Source: Extensimonas perlucida
GTDB lineage: Bacteria; Pseudomonadota; Gammaproteobacteria; Burkholderiales; Burkholderiaceae_C
Direction: 5' to 3'
NCBI RefSeq assembly: GCF_007655255.1
Contig: NZ_VMYE01000004.1
Coordinates: 153,334-217,333 of the forward strand
Length of the DNA stretch: 64,000 bases
This document shows positions 45,862 to 55,813 of this stretch, piece by piece. How positions within the stretch are numbered: the stretch's first letter is position 1; each line of letters begins with the position of its first letter. Both the position numbers and the translations under genes were made by a program. Below the pieces are notes generated by a model. The model worked only from the letters and a program-made list of their open reading frames with translations, did not search any database and had not been told where the DNA came from.

Positions 45862-47038
45862 TTTTCTGGCTCTCCATCAGCGCCGTGAAGCGATCGAACA
45901 GGTAGGCAATGTCGTGCGGGCCGGGCGAGGCCTCGGGGTGGCCCTGGAAGCAAAACGCGGGCTTGTCGGTGCGCGCAAGCCCTTGCAGCGTGCCGTCGAA
46001 CAGGCTCACGTGCGTGGCGCGCAGATTCGCGGGCAGCGAGGTTTCATCGACGGCGAAGCCGTGGTTCTGGCTCGTGATCGAGACGCGGCCCGTGTCCAGG
46101 TCTTTCACGGGGTGGTTGGCGCCGTGGTGGCCGAACTTCATCTTGAAGGTCTTGGCACCGCTGGCCAGCGCCATGATCTGGTGCCCCAGGCAAATGCCGA
46201 AGGTGGGGATACCTGCGTCGATCAGCGTGCGCGCGGCGGCGATGGCGTAATCGCAGGGCTCGGGGTCGCCGGGGCCGTTGGACAGAAAGACGCCGTCAGG
46301 ACGCAGCGCCAGCACCTCGGCCGCGGGCGTCTGCGCGGGCACCACGGTGAGCTTGCAGCCGCGCGCGGCGAGCATGCGCAGGATGTTTTTCTTCACGCCG
46401 AAGTCGTAGGCCACGACATGAAAGCGCGGCGCGGTCTGCGTGCCGTAGCCGGCGCCGAGCTGCCACTCGGTCTGCGTCCAGGCGTAGGGCGCGCGCGTGC
46501 TGACCACCTGGGCCAGATCGAGCCCGACCATGCGCGGCGCGCCTTGCGCGAGAGCGATGGCCTGTGCGGCGGCCTGTTCGAGCGCGGCCTGCGTGGCCGC
46601 CTGGCCCGGCGCCAGCGCGACGATGGCGCCGTTTTGCGCCCCGCCGGTGCGCAACAGGCGTGTGAGGCGGCGCGTGTCCAGGCCCGCAATGGCGACAGTG
46701 CGCTCTTGCACCAGGTAGTCCGAGAGGGTCTGCGTGCAACGGAAGTTGCTGGCGAGCAGCGGCAGGTCTTTGATGATCAGGCCCGCGGCATGGACTTTGT
46801 CGGCCTCGACATCCTCGGGGTTGACGCCGTAGTTGCCGATGTGCGGATACGTGAGCGTCACGATCTGCTGGCAGTAGCTCGGGTCGGTGAGGATTTCCTG
46901 GTAGCCGGTCATGGCGGTGTTGAACACCACCTCGCCGACCGTGGTGCCCGCGGCACCTATCGATTGCGCTGTAAAGACCGTGCCGTCTGCGAGCGCCAGA
47001 ATGGCGAGCGGGAAGCTTGCCTTGAGAGACGAAAGCAC
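45854..47038 (-). CDS. carA: Carbamoyl-phosphate synthase small subunit
   Basis: 394 aa. N-terminal CarA domain ([20 protein letters not shown]) and a class I glutamine amidotransferase with Cys in [14 protein letters not shown] and His/Glu in [14 protein letters not shown]. It supplies ammonia to CarB. GTG 47038 follows CGGAGTCCCC and matches the family N-terminus. No other gene lies between it and the repeat-containing region upstream. Confidence 0.97.
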
Positions 47039-47320
47039 TGGGGACTCCGAAACGAATGGCGGCCGCCCAGGTCCGCAGGTTGCGCTGGGCAAGGATGGGC
47101 ATGGACGTGCCTGACCTTGCTGCGCGTGACTGCTCTCAAAAAAGTAGTGGCTTTGGATGCTGGGACGGCGCTTATGCGAGAAAAGCCGCCCATTATATCC
47201 GCGCCCTGCGGCGGGCCAGGGCTATGTGAGCCCAAAGTAGTAATGTCCTCTTTATCCCAATTACAAATGTCCCCGGCAGATTGGAAGGAGATGTGCGATG
47301 GCGCAGGCGAGGGTGCGCCC
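47039..47320. other. carA upstream region with a possible IS terminus remnant
   Basis: No gene supported. At 47235-47285 the sequence aagtagtaatgtcctcttta, then tcccaattacaaatgtcccc, contains two aatgtcc units in tandem. This resembles the multiple terminal repeats of some IS21-like elements, though I cannot name one. The carA promoter must be here or in the adjacent MITE; none is obvious. Confidence 0.3.
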
Positions 47321-47489
47321 CTAGGAGCCTGTCGGGTTTTGGAATCGTCGGCTGCGAATGCGCCGCAGCGGCCCATTTTTTACCGGCTTCTTGCCCCATA
47401 GCACCACTATGGGGCGGCGAATCCGGCAAAAACTGGCCTCGCTGGGGCGCATTCTCGCTTTCGACGCCCAAAGTCCGACAAGCTCCTAG
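47321..47489 (+). mobile_element. 169-bp palindromic MITE-like element, copy 5
   Basis: CTAG at both edges (47321-47324, 47486-47489), exactly 169 bp like copies 1 and 4. One right-end substitution (gacaagctcc). It lies between carA and ispB, which diverge, and so sits in a promoter region. Confidence 0.88.
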
Positions 47490-47549
47490 CTACGCCGTCA
47501 TCTCCGACCGGCTTTTTATAATCTGCCGCTATTTGTTGCGGCCACCATC

Positions 47550-48536
47550 TTGACCTCTCCCACCATTTCCACGCTGCCCTCCCCGCTCGCACTAATTGCC
47601 GAAGACATGCATGAAGTGGACCGGGAGCTTGCGAAGCGTCTCACCTCTAGCGTCCCCTTGGTGGCGCAAATTGCGCACTACATCATTGCCGCAGGTGGCA
47701 AGCGCCTGCGCCCTGCGCTCTTGTTGCTCGTCTGCGGCGCTCTCGGGTACCGTGGGCAACACCGTTTCATCCTCGCGGCCGTGGTCGAACTCATACACAC
47801 GGCCACGTTGCTGCATGATGATGTGGTGGATGCCTCCACCTTGCGCCGAGGCCGCGCCACAGCCAACCAAGTGTTTGGCAATCCCGCGAGCGTTCTGGTA
47901 GGAGATTTTCTACACACCCGTTCGTTCCAGATGATGGTGGAAACGGGGAGCATGCGCGTTCTGGAGGTCTTGGCCGAAGCCATTAACATCATCGCCGAAG
48001 GCGAGGTTCTTCAACTCATGAACATGCATGACGCATCTCTTGATGAAGCCGGCTACTTGCAGGTCATCCGCTCTAAGACCGCTAAGCTGTTCGAGGCCAG
48101 CGCACGCTTGGGAGCCATCCTAGCTCAAAGCCCCAGCGCGGTCGAGCAAGCCTGCGCAACCTATGGGCAGGCGCTAGGCACCGCATTCCAGATCATCGAC
48201 GACGTGCTGGACTATGACGGCGACGCGACGGAAATGGGCAAAAACCTCGGCGACGACCTGCGCGAAGGAAAATCCACGCTCCCGCTGATTGCTGCCATGC
48301 AGCGTGGGACACCAGAGCAGGCTACCCTGGTGCGCCAAGCCATTGAACAAGGCTCCGCAGACCGTTTGCACGACATCGTGCACATCGTGCGCAGCACTGG
48401 CGCACTGTACGTAGCGCGCGAGGCGGCTCACGCCGAAGCCAGGCGCGCCATCGCCGCGCTCGCGCAATTGCCGAAAAATCCTTACACATCAGGTTTGCTA
48501 CAATTGGCGGCTCAGCTTCTCGAGCGACGCGCCTGA
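47550..48536 (+). CDS. ispB: Octaprenyl diphosphate synthase (polyprenyl synthetase)
   Basis: 328 aa trans-prenyltransferase that makes the ubiquinone side chain. First aspartate-rich motif LLHDDVVDASTLRRGRATAN, second IDDVLDYDGD, and AGGKRLRPALLLL near the N-terminus. The start is probably TTG 47550; an ATG at 47607 would trim 19 residues of weak conservation. GC content is lower here and through the pil genes than in the trp region. Followed by tRNA-Pro. Confidence 0.94.
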   Translation: MTSPTISTLPSPLALIAEDMHEVDRELAKRLTSSVPLVAQIAHYIIAAGGKRLRPALLLLVCGALGYRGQHRFILAAVVELIHTATLLHDDVVDASTLRRGRATANQVFGNPASVLVGDFLHTRSFQMMVETGSMRVLEVLAEAINIIAEGEVLQLMNMHDASLDEAGYLQVIRSKTAKLFEASARLGAILAQSPSAVEQACATYGQALGTAFQIIDDVLDYDGDATEMGKNLGDDLREGKSTLPLIAAMQRGTPEQATLVRQAIEQGSADRLHDIVHIVRSTGALYVAREAAHAEARRAIAALAQLPKNPYTSGLLQLAAQLLERRA

Positions 48537-48573
48537 TGAGACATTCGTTCCGCCGCTTTTCCGAGAAGTACCG

Positions 48574-48650
48574 CGGGGTGTAGCTTAGCCTGGTAGAGCG
48601 CTACGTTCGGGACGTAGAGGCCGGAGGTTCGAATCCTCTCACCCCGACCA
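48574..48650 (+). tRNA. tRNA-Pro (anticodon CGG)
   Basis: 77 nt with encoded CCA. Acceptor cggggtg/caccccg with discriminator A; D arm tagcttagcctggtagagc; anticodon arm ctacg-ttcggga-cgtag; T arm ggaggttcgaatcctct. All stems pair. Confidence 0.96.
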
Positions 48651-48787
48651 GAATTTCTTTCTTGTCCGCGCCGCAGAACACCTGTTCCACGATTCCCTTC
48701 CGGGATTTGTTTCACGCGGCTTACATTCAACCGCTGTCCATGATGATAGGATGGAATCCTTTCCATACCTAACACACTGCTGCTTAC

Positions 48788-50539
48788 ATGGCTGCCGTTG
48801 ATCCTCTGCAAAAAGAAGCTTCTTCCGTAGCCCTGCCTGGGCTGGTGCGGGCATTGATAGCTGCAGACAAACTCTCCCAAAAAACTGCGGAAGAGATTTA
48901 CAAAAAATCGCAAACAGGTCGCACCAGTTTCATTGCCGAATTGACCGGGTCGGGCGCTGTTTCAGCCGCGGACCTAGCCCATACCGTTTCGCATGTTTTT
49001 GGCACTCCTTTGCTGGACATCAGCACCATCGATCCGCTTCGGCTACCAAAAGGCTTGCTGGATCCGAAGATATGTAGCACCTATCGTGTCTTTCCACTTG
49101 CAAAACGAGGAAGTCGCCTCATCGTTGCCACCGCAGACCCAACGGATCAGGAGGCCAGCGAAAAAATCAAATTCACGACCCAGTTGGGCGTAGACTGGGT
49201 CATTGCAGAGTATGACAAGCTCAATCGTTTTCTAGATGCCAGCGCCAAAGCGTCGAATGGCGCCACAGATTATGCGATTCCTGATGGGGCTGACTTTGAC
49301 TTCGACTTCGGCCTGGAAGAAGTCGCTCCGGAAATCCCGGACGAAAGTGCGACCAGTGCAAATTCCGACGTCGAAGATGCACCCATTGTCAGGTTCTTGC
49401 ACAAAATGCTGCTCGATGCCTTCCACATGCGCGCATCCGACCTGCATTTCGAACCCTATGAGCATCAATACCGCGTGCGCTTTCGTATCGATGGAGAGTT
49501 GCGCGAGATTGCCTCGCCGCCGATTGCGATCAAGGACAAGCTGGCTTCGCGCATCAAGGTAATTTCCCGTCTGGATATTTCGGAAAAAAGGGTGCCTCAA
49601 GATGGCCGGATGAAGCTGAAAATCGGGCCGGATCGGGTGATCGATTTTCGTGTCAGTACGCTGCCTACCTTGTTCGGCGAGAAAATCGTCATTCGTATTC
49701 TCGACCCGGGCTCGGCAAAGATGGGCATAGATGCATTGGGCTACGAACAAGAAGAAAAAGAGCGCCTGCTGCACGCAATCAGCAGGCCCTACGGCATGAT
49801 TCTCGTCACCGGCCCCACGGGTTCCGGAAAGACGGTTTCACTTTATACCTGCTTGAACCTCCTGAACAAACCCGGGGTCAATATTGCCACGGCCGAAGAC
49901 CCTTCTGAAATCAATCTGCCCGGCGTAAATCAGGTCAACGTGAACGAAAAGGCCGGGCTGACTTTCGCCGTCGCCCTGCGGGCGTTTTTGCGCCAGGATC
50001 CCGACATCATCATGGTAGGCGAAGTCCGCGATCTGGAAACGGCAGACATTGCCGTCAAGGCGGCACAGACCGGGCACCTGGTACTTTCCACGCTGCACAC
50101 CAACGACGCACCAACGACCCTGACGCGCCTGCGCAACATGGGGGTAGCGCCTTTCAATATTGCCTCCAGCGTCATTCTGATCACAGCACAGCGCCTGGCC
50201 CGAAGACTTTGCCCGAACTGCAAGCAACCTGCCGACATTCCCATGGAGGCGCTGCTGGATGCAGGGTTTCAGGAACATGAACTCGATGGCTCCTGGATGC
50301 CCTATCATGCCGTGGGTTGTTCTGCCTGCAACAATGGCTACAAGGGCCGCGTCGGCATTTACCAGGTGATGCCCATTTCGGAAGAGATTCAGCGCATCAT
50401 TTTGCGTGACGGAAGTGCACTGGAAATTGCCGAGCAATCTCGGCTGGAAGGTGTGCGTTCATTGCGCGAAGCCGGCTTGCACAAAGTCAAAATGGGCTTA
50501 ACCTCGCTCGAGGAAGTGCTGGCTGTCACCAACGACTAA
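48788..50539 (+). CDS. pilB: Type IV pilus assembly ATPase PilB
   Basis: 583 aa GspE-family extension motor. An N-terminal T2SSE-N domain, then RASDLHFEPYEHQYRVRFRI, Walker A GPTGSGKT, Asp box IATAEDPSEINLPGVNQVNV, Walker B with DIIMVGEVRD, His box TGHLVLSTLHTNDAPTTL and a tetracysteine zinc site CPNC...CSAC. Walker B usually has E-R-D; here GEVRD, a conservative variant. It drives pilin polymerisation. ATG 48788 lacks a good ribosome site. Operon with pilC and pilD. Confidence 0.97.
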   Translation: MAAVDPLQKEASSVALPGLVRALIAADKLSQKTAEEIYKKSQTGRTSFIAELTGSGAVSAADLAHTVSHVFGTPLLDISTIDPLRLPKGLLDPKICSTYRVFPLAKRGSRLIVATADPTDQEASEKIKFTTQLGVDWVIAEYDKLNRFLDASAKASNGATDYAIPDGADFDFDFGLEEVAPEIPDESATSANSDVEDAPIVRFLHKMLLDAFHMRASDLHFEPYEHQYRVRFRIDGELREIASPPIAIKDKLASRIKVISRLDISEKRVPQDGRMKLKIGPDRVIDFRVSTLPTLFGEKIVIRILDPGSAKMGIDALGYEQEEKERLLHAISRPYGMILVTGPTGSGKTVSLYTCLNLLNKPGVNIATAEDPSEINLPGVNQVNVNEKAGLTFAVALRAFLRQDPDIIMVGEVRDLETADIAVKAAQTGHLVLSTLHTNDAPTTLTRLRNMGVAPFNIASSVILITAQRLARRLCPNCKQPADIPMEALLDAGFQEHELDGSWMPYHAVGCSACNNGYKGRVGIYQVMPISEEIQRIILRDGSALEIAEQSRLEGVRSLREAGLHKVKMGLTSLEEVLAVTND

Positions 50540-50556
50540 ACATACGAGGAAGCAGC

Positions 50557-51777
50557 ATGGCGACCGCAGTAGCAAAAAGAGACGTCAAGGACTTCGTCTT
50601 TGAGTGGGAAGGCAAAGACCGCAACGGGAAGGTGGTGCGCGGAGAAACCCGTGCCGTCGGTGAAAACCAGGTGCATGCCTCCCTGCGCCGTCAGGGTGTG
50701 CTGCCCACGAAAATCAAAAAACGCCGCATGCGCACGGGCAAGAAAATCAAGCCCAAGGACATTGCCCTGTTTACGCGCCAGTTGGCCACGATGATGAAGG
50801 CGGGTGTACCGTTGCTGCAAGCCTTCGATATCGTTGGGCGCGGCAACACCAACCCCAGTGTGGGCAAACTGCTCAACGATATTCGCATGGACGTGGAGAC
50901 CGGCACGGCCTTGAGCAGCGCTTTTCGCAAATACCCCATGTATTTCGACAGCCTGTATTGCAACCTGGTCGAAGCCGGTGAGGCGGCGGGCATTCTGGAT
51001 GCGCTGCTCGATCGGCTTGCCACTTACATGGAAAAAACCGAGGCCATCAAGTCCAAGATCAGATCGGCCTTGATGTACCCGGTGTCGGTGATCATCGTTG
51101 CCTTCGTAGTGGTCACGATCATCATGATTTTCGTGATCCCGGCATTCAAGGAGGTCTTTACCTCTTTTGGGGCCGACCTCCCTGCCCCCACTCTGTTCGT
51201 CATTGGACTGAGTGATGCTTTCGTGCGCTGGTGGTGGCTGATTTTTGGTGTGCTCGGGGGCGGCATCTACTTTTTCATGCAGGCCTGGCGCCGTAATGAA
51301 AAAATGCAGATGTTCATGGATCGTCTGCTGTTGCGCTTGCCGATTTTTGGTCCGCTCGTCGACAAGTCCTGTGTCGCTCGCTGGACGCGCACGCTATCGA
51401 CCATGTTCGCTGCCGGCGTACCTTTGGTCGAGGCACTGGACTCCGTGGGTGGCGCCGCGGGGAATTCGGTCTACGAAATAGCCACGAAAAAAATTCAGCA
51501 GGAGGTTTCCGTAGGCACCAGCCTGACTGCCGCCATGACCGATGCCAATGTTTTCCCCTCGATGGTGCTGCAAATGTGCGCGATCGGCGAAGAATCCGGC
51601 TCCATAGACCACATGCTGGGCAAGGCGGCTGACTTTTTCGAGGCCGAGGTCGATGACATGGTGGCGGGCCTCTCGAGCCTGATGGAGCCCATCATCATCG
51701 TGTTCCTGGGCGTCATCATCGGCGGCATCGTGGTGTCGATGTACCTGCCCATCTTCAAGCTCGGACAGGTCGTTTGA
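50557..51777 (+). CDS. pilC: Type IV pilus inner membrane platform protein PilC
   Basis: 406 aa, two T2SSF repeats. The first contains FTRQLATMMKAGVPLLQAFD, the second WTRTLSTMFAAGVPLVEALD, with membrane helices VSVIIVAFVVVTIIMIFVIP and the C-terminal PIIIVFLGVIIGGIVVSMYL. Couples PilB to the pilus in the inner membrane. Ribosome site ACGAGGA. The stop overlaps the pilD start. Confidence 0.97.
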   Translation: MATAVAKRDVKDFVFEWEGKDRNGKVVRGETRAVGENQVHASLRRQGVLPTKIKKRRMRTGKKIKPKDIALFTRQLATMMKAGVPLLQAFDIVGRGNTNPSVGKLLNDIRMDVETGTALSSAFRKYPMYFDSLYCNLVEAGEAAGILDALLDRLATYMEKTEAIKSKIRSALMYPVSVIIVAFVVVTIIMIFVIPAFKEVFTSFGADLPAPTLFVIGLSDAFVRWWWLIFGVLGGGIYFFMQAWRRNEKMQMFMDRLLLRLPIFGPLVDKSCVARWTRTLSTMFAAGVPLVEALDSVGGAAGNSVYEIATKKIQQEVSVGTSLTAAMTDANVFPSMVLQMCAIGEESGSIDHMLGKAADFFEAEVDDMVAGLSSLMEPIIIVFLGVIIGGIVVSMYLPIFKLGQVV

Positions 51778-52685
51778 TGGGCCTGGAGCTTTGGCCGCCA
51801 GCGATGCAAGCCGCGCTGGCAGGTGTGTTGGGGCTGCTGCTGGGCAGCTTTCTCAACGTCGTCATCTACCGCCTGCCCAAGATGATGGAGCGGCAGTGGG
51901 CGGCGGAATGCGCCGAGTTTGCCGCGCAGCAGCAACCTCAGGCCGAAAAGCCCACGGCGCACGCTGCGGCAACGGCGCCGGCCGTGCCTGCGCAAGCCTT
52001 CAACCTCTGGACGCCACGCTCACGCTGCCCCGCGTGCGGGCATGGCGTGCGCTGGTGGGAAAACATCCCTGTGCTGAGCTTTCTGTTTCTGCGCGGGCGC
52101 TGTTCGGCCTGCGGCGCGCGCATAGGCTGGCGCTATCCGCTCGTCGAACTGGCGACCGGCGGCCTCTTTGCCTGGTGCATCGCCCGCTGGGGTTGGACGC
52201 CGGCGGGACTTTGCTGGTGCGGCTTTGCGGCCGCCTTGCTCGCGCTGGCTTGCATAGACTGGGACACCACGCTGCTGCCCGACGACATCACCCAGCCTTT
52301 GCTGTGGGCGGGCTTGCTGGCTTCTGTGCTGGGCTGGATCGACGTGCCGCTCCAGCATGCCGTGGTCGGCGCGGCGGCGGGGTATTTGTCGCTGTGGCTG
52401 GTGTATTGGGGCTTCAAGCTCGCCACGGGCAAGGAGGGTATGGGCTTTGGCGACTTCAAGCTGTTTGCCGCCTTGGGCGCCTGGTTTGGCTGGCAGGCTC
52501 TGGTGCCCATCATCCTGCTCGCCTCGGTGATCGGCGCGCTGGTGGGCATCTCGATGAAAGTGCTGCACACGCTGCGCCCGGGCGGTTACGTGCCTTTTGG
52601 GCCGTTTCTGGCAGGTGCGGGCCTCGTCGCCATGGTGTTCGGGCCTGGTGCCATCTTGCAGGCAGTCTGGGCGCTGCTGGAGTAA
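51777..52685 (+). CDS. pilD: Prepilin peptidase/N-methyltransferase PilD
   Basis: 302 aa. CxxC pairs [20 protein letters not shown] and [16 protein letters not shown] form the cytoplasmic zinc domain. The aspartyl protease residues are in [14 protein letters not shown] and [16 protein letters not shown]. It removes prepilin leaders and methylates the new N-terminus. ATG 51777 overlaps the pilC stop (TGATG). The segment between helix 1 and the zinc domain is longer than usual and Ala/Gln-rich. Confidence 0.95.
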   Translation: MGLELWPPAMQAALAGVLGLLLGSFLNVVIYRLPKMMERQWAAECAEFAAQQQPQAEKPTAHAAATAPAVPAQAFNLWTPRSRCPACGHGVRWWENIPVLSFLFLRGRCSACGARIGWRYPLVELATGGLFAWCIARWGWTPAGLCWCGFAAALLALACIDWDTTLLPDDITQPLLWAGLLASVLGWIDVPLQHAVVGAAAGYLSLWLVYWGFKLATGKEGMGFGDFKLFAALGAWFGWQALVPIILLASVIGALVGISMKVLHTLRPGGYVPFGPFLAGAGLVAMVFGPGAILQAVWALLE

Positions 52686-52689
52686 ACCC

Positions 52690-53301
52690 ATGCAAAAAAC
52701 CTTGCGTCTCGGTTTGACCGGCGGCATAGGCAGCGGCAAGAGCACGGTCGCGCAGATGTTCGTCGCGCACGGCGCCGCGCTGATCGATGCCGACCAGATC
52801 GCACGCGCCGTGACGGGGCCGGGCGGGGCGGCCATGGCGGCGATCGCCCAGACCTTTGGGCCCGAATATGTCGCATCCGACGGTGCCATGGACCGTGAGC
52901 GCATGCGCCGCCTCGCTTTTTCCGACCCCACGGCGCGCGCCAGGCTCGAAGCGATCGTGCATCCCTGTGTGACGCAGGAAAACGAGCGGCGCGCGCGCGA
53001 TGCCATCGCGCAGGGTAGCGCCCTGCTTGTGTTCGACGTGCCCCTGCTCGTGGAATCCGGCCACTGGGAGCGCCGGCTCGACGCCGTGCTGGTGGTGGAC
53101 TGCAAGGTAGAGACGCAAGTCCAGCGCGTGATGACACGCAACGGCCTGGAGCGCGCTGCCGTCGAGGCCATCATCGCCGCGCAGGCAACGCGCGCGGCGC
53201 GCCGCGGCGCCGCCGACGCCGTGATTTACAACGACGAGGGTGTAAGCTTGGTCGAGTTGCAGCAGCAAGTGGCGCAAACGCTGCAATACTTGGGGCTATG
53301 A
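52690..53301 (+). CDS. coaE: Dephospho-CoA kinase
   Basis: 203 aa P-loop kinase for the last step of coenzyme A synthesis. Walker A in [18 protein letters not shown], then [27 protein letters not shown] and [20 protein letters not shown]. Starts 4 bp after pilD; the pilD-coaE-zapD-yacG order is conserved in proteobacteria. Confidence 0.97.
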   Translation: MQKTLRLGLTGGIGSGKSTVAQMFVAHGAALIDADQIARAVTGPGGAAMAAIAQTFGPEYVASDGAMDRERMRRLAFSDPTARARLEAIVHPCVTQENERRARDAIAQGSALLVFDVPLLVESGHWERRLDAVLVVDCKVETQVQRVMTRNGLERAAVEAIIAAQATRAARRGAADAVIYNDEGVSLVELQQQVAQTLQYLGL

Positions 53302-53395
53302 TCCCGCACGACACCGCCAACGCTGGTGTGCTGCATACTTTTTCGCAGCCCCCGACGGCTACCGTGACCCACCGAGCCCCGAGGAAGCCCTCCGC

Positions 53396-54151
53396 GTGAT
53401 CCTGTACGAGTACCCCTTCAACGAGCGCGTGCGCACTTACCTGCGGCTGGAGCAGCTGCTGCTGCGGCTGGGCGAGTTGATTCCACGCCCGCAGGCGCTG
53501 GACCACCACTTCGCGCTCGCCACCCTGTTCGAGCTCATGGACGTGGCCGCGCGCTCCGATCTCAAGGCCGACCTGTTCAAAGACATCGAGAAGCACAAGC
53601 AGCAGCTCGAGAGCTACCGCGGCAACCCTTCGATCTCGGAGCAGGCGCTCGACGCCGTGCTGGAGCAGCTCGACCACTGCCATGGCGCGCTCAACGCCGA
53701 GCCCGGCAAGATCGGCCAAAGCCTGACCGAAAACGAGTGGCTCATGGGCATACGCAACCGCATGGGCATCCCCGGTGGCACCTGCAGCTTCGACCTGCCC
53801 GCCTACTACGCTTGGCAGCACCAAAGCCCCGAGGCACGCCAGCAGGACTTGCAGCATTGGGCCGGCATGCTGGCGCCGCTCGCTGAAACCGTGTATTTGC
53901 TGCTCAAACTGCTGCGCAATGCCGGCATGCCGCAAAAGGTCGCGGTCGTCGGCGGACAGTTCCAGCAAAGCCTGCCGCAGGGCCGCAGCTTCCAGCTTTT
54001 GCGCCTGCGCATAGACCCCGCGCTCGGCTTGATTCCCGAGATCAGCGGCAACCGCCTGCTCGTTTCGGTACGGCTTTTGCGCCAGCAAGCCGACGGTCGA
54101 TTGCTCGCAAGCGGTGAGGATGCCGCATTCGAAATCGCCTTGTGCGCGTAA
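53396..54151 (+). CDS. zapD: Cell division protein ZapD
   Basis: 251 aa. ILYEYPFNERVRTYLRLEQL at the start, LQSxxxG-type segment NRMGIPGGTCSFDLPAYYAW and the C-terminal beta part RLRIDPALGLIPEISGNRLL are family hallmarks. It bundles FtsZ filaments at the septum. GTG 53396 with GAGGAAG upstream. Confidence 0.95.
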   Translation: MILYEYPFNERVRTYLRLEQLLLRLGELIPRPQALDHHFALATLFELMDVAARSDLKADLFKDIEKHKQQLESYRGNPSISEQALDAVLEQLDHCHGALNAEPGKIGQSLTENEWLMGIRNRMGIPGGTCSFDLPAYYAWQHQSPEARQQDLQHWAGMLAPLAETVYLLLKLLRNAGMPQKVAVVGGQFQQSLPQGRSFQLLRLRIDPALGLIPEISGNRLLVSVRLLRQQADGRLLASGEDAAFEIALCA

Positions 54152-54182
54152 GAAACCCTAACGACGCAGCCGCACGCACGCC

Positions 54183-54410
54183 ATGACCCGCACCCCCGCG
54201 CCGCAGCCACCCGCGCCCGAGCGGCACGTCATCTGCCCGGCCTGCGGCGGCGACAGTATCTACGGCCCTAACAACCCCTATAGGCCGTTTTGCTGCGAGC
54301 GCTGCAAGCAGATCGACCTGGGCGCCTGGGCCAGCGAGTCTTTTCGCGTGCCCACCGAGGCGCCGCCCGACGACGCGCCCTGCGGCGACCCGCGCTTCGA
54401 CAAAGCATGA
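54183..54410 (+). CDS. yacG: DNA gyrase inhibitor YacG
   Basis: 75-aa zinc protein. Ligands CPAC and CCERC with the family string [20 protein letters not shown]. Small N-terminal Pro-rich extension. It follows zapD at 31 bp; an IS5 fragment begins 8 bp after the stop. Confidence 0.94.
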   Translation: MTRTPAPQPPAPERHVICPACGGDSIYGPNNPYRPFCCERCKQIDLGAWASESFRVPTEAPPDDAPCGDPRFDKA

Positions 54411-54417
54411 AAATTGC

Positions 54418-54726
54418 TCAGGCTAGGCGTCCAGAGGCCGGCAGTTGCGCGAACTCACGGTACAGCGGTGCGTCGAAGAACGCCTCTTCCATCGCCTGGT
54501 CGGCCAGATTGAACCATTGCTGCATGAAGTGGATGCGCAGCATGGTCTGCAGCGCAAAGGGTGGGCGTCCTTTAATGCCTTCACTGTAGTAGGGCGCAAT
54601 CAGCTGCACCAGCTCATCCCACGGCACCACCTTGTCCATCTGTTCGAGGAACACTTGCTTGCGCGTCTTGCGCACAGTCAGACTCAGGTCGAGGCTGGCT
54701 TGTTTCATGGGTTCAAAAGATGCCAT
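54418..54726 (-). pseudogene. IS5-family transposase, 5' fragment
   Basis: 102 codons with the DUF772-type N-terminus of IS5 transposases: TRKQVFLEQMDKVVPWDELV, GRPPFALQTMLRIHFMQQWF and EEAFFDAPLYREFAQL. The conserved frame ends after FAQL and a short unrelated tail ASGRLA leads to a stop, so the catalytic DDE part is gone. About 80 bp of likely left-end sequence remains to 54810. The remnant separates yacG from the sugar cluster. Confidence 0.85.
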
Positions 54727-54844
54727 CTTTCGCTTACACCTGCCAAATTTTTGATGGGGTGTTGCAGGATGTCCCTAAGAATTTTTTGTTTCAAAATTCT
54801 GCATAGTAGCGGCGGCACCGCTGCTTGCGCTGCAGCGCAAACCC

Positions 54845-55813
54845 TCATCCGCGCTGCCGCGCACTGCGCCCGGGCATGCCGAAAGCCAAGGCGCCCACGG
54901 CGCCTTGCACGAGCGCATACCCTCCGTAAACCAGGGCCACACCCATCGCGGCCGCCGCGGGCACGCCAAAAGGAGCCAGCGCTGCGATGCTCGCGGCCTC
55001 GCGCGTACCCCACCCGCCTATGCTGACAGGAAGGGCTGCGAGCAGAAATATCGGCGCCATGGCAAAGGCCCAGGCCGAGGCGGGCAAGTGCACGTCCAAA
55101 GCCAGGCCACCCAAAGCCAGCGCGGTTGCGGACAGAACCTGCACCATGCCCGACGACAGCGCTTGCAGCAGCCATTGGCGCCCCGCGTCGGGGCGTGCCG
55201 CGGCTTGCGTCAGTGGCGCCAGCCAGGCAGAGGTGGTGTTGGGCCGCTTGGCGCGCAGCCACAGCAGCAGCACCCACGGGAATGCGAGCAAAAGCAACGC
55301 TCCCAAAACGGCCACCACCAGAACAAAAAACGGGCGGACATGCAGCACCGGCGCCAAGGCAGGCGCCGAAGCCGCCGCGCCCAGGGCGCCGAGCGCGCAC
55401 AGCATCCACACGCCGCTCAGGCGATCGAGCAGCACCGACAAGGATGCAACGGCTTTGGCTGCCGGCATGGGCGCCGCGGGCGCTTGCAGCATGCCGAAAG
55501 CCGCCACCGCACGATAAACGTCGCCGCCGACCACGGCGCCAGGCAGCAGCGCGTTCAACCCTATGGCCTGAAAATACCAGCGCAGCGCGTCCATCCAGCG
55601 CATGGGCAGACCCAGCCACTGCGCCAGCGCGTGCCAGCGCCAGGCGGAGACAACATTCGAGGCGAACGCCGCCACAAGGCCGAGCAACAGCCAACGCCCA
55701 TCGGCCTCGCGCAGCCGCAGCAGCAAGGCCGCCGGGTCCGCCAGATAGGCCACGGCCGCAAGCAGTGCGAGGCCGGCCAGGCCTTTGAGCCAGCCTTTGC
55801 GCGAACGGTTCAC
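54845..55813 (-). CDS. Lysylphosphatidylglycerol synthase TM-region (flippase-like) membrane protein
   Basis: 322 aa, about eight hydrophobic helices of the UPF0104/LPG-synthase TM type. FASNVVSAWRWHALAQWLG, IGLNALLPGAVVGGDVYRAV, LDRLSGVWMLCALGALG and LPVSIGGWGTREAASIAALA are typical. Starts GTG 55813, overlapping the glycosyltransferase stop (GTGA). It probably acts on lipid-linked sugars with its neighbour; the exact substrate is unknown. An A/T-rich hairpin (agaatttt/aaaattct) lies about 40-70 bp after the stop. Confidence 0.8.
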   Translation of the reverse strand: MNRSRKGWLKGLAGLALLAAVAYLADPAALLLRLREADGRWLLLGLVAAFASNVVSAWRWHALAQWLGLPMRWMDALRWYFQAIGLNALLPGAVVGGDVYRAVAAFGMLQAPAAPMPAAKAVASLSVLLDRLSGVWMLCALGALGAAASAPALAPVLHVRPFFVLVVAVLGALLLLAFPWVLLLWLRAKRPNTTSAWLAPLTQAAARPDAGRQWLLQALSSGMVQVLSATALALGGLALDVHLPASAWAFAMAPIFLLAALPVSIGGWGTREAASIAALAPFGVPAAAAMGVALVYGGYALVQGAVGALAFGMPGRSARQRG

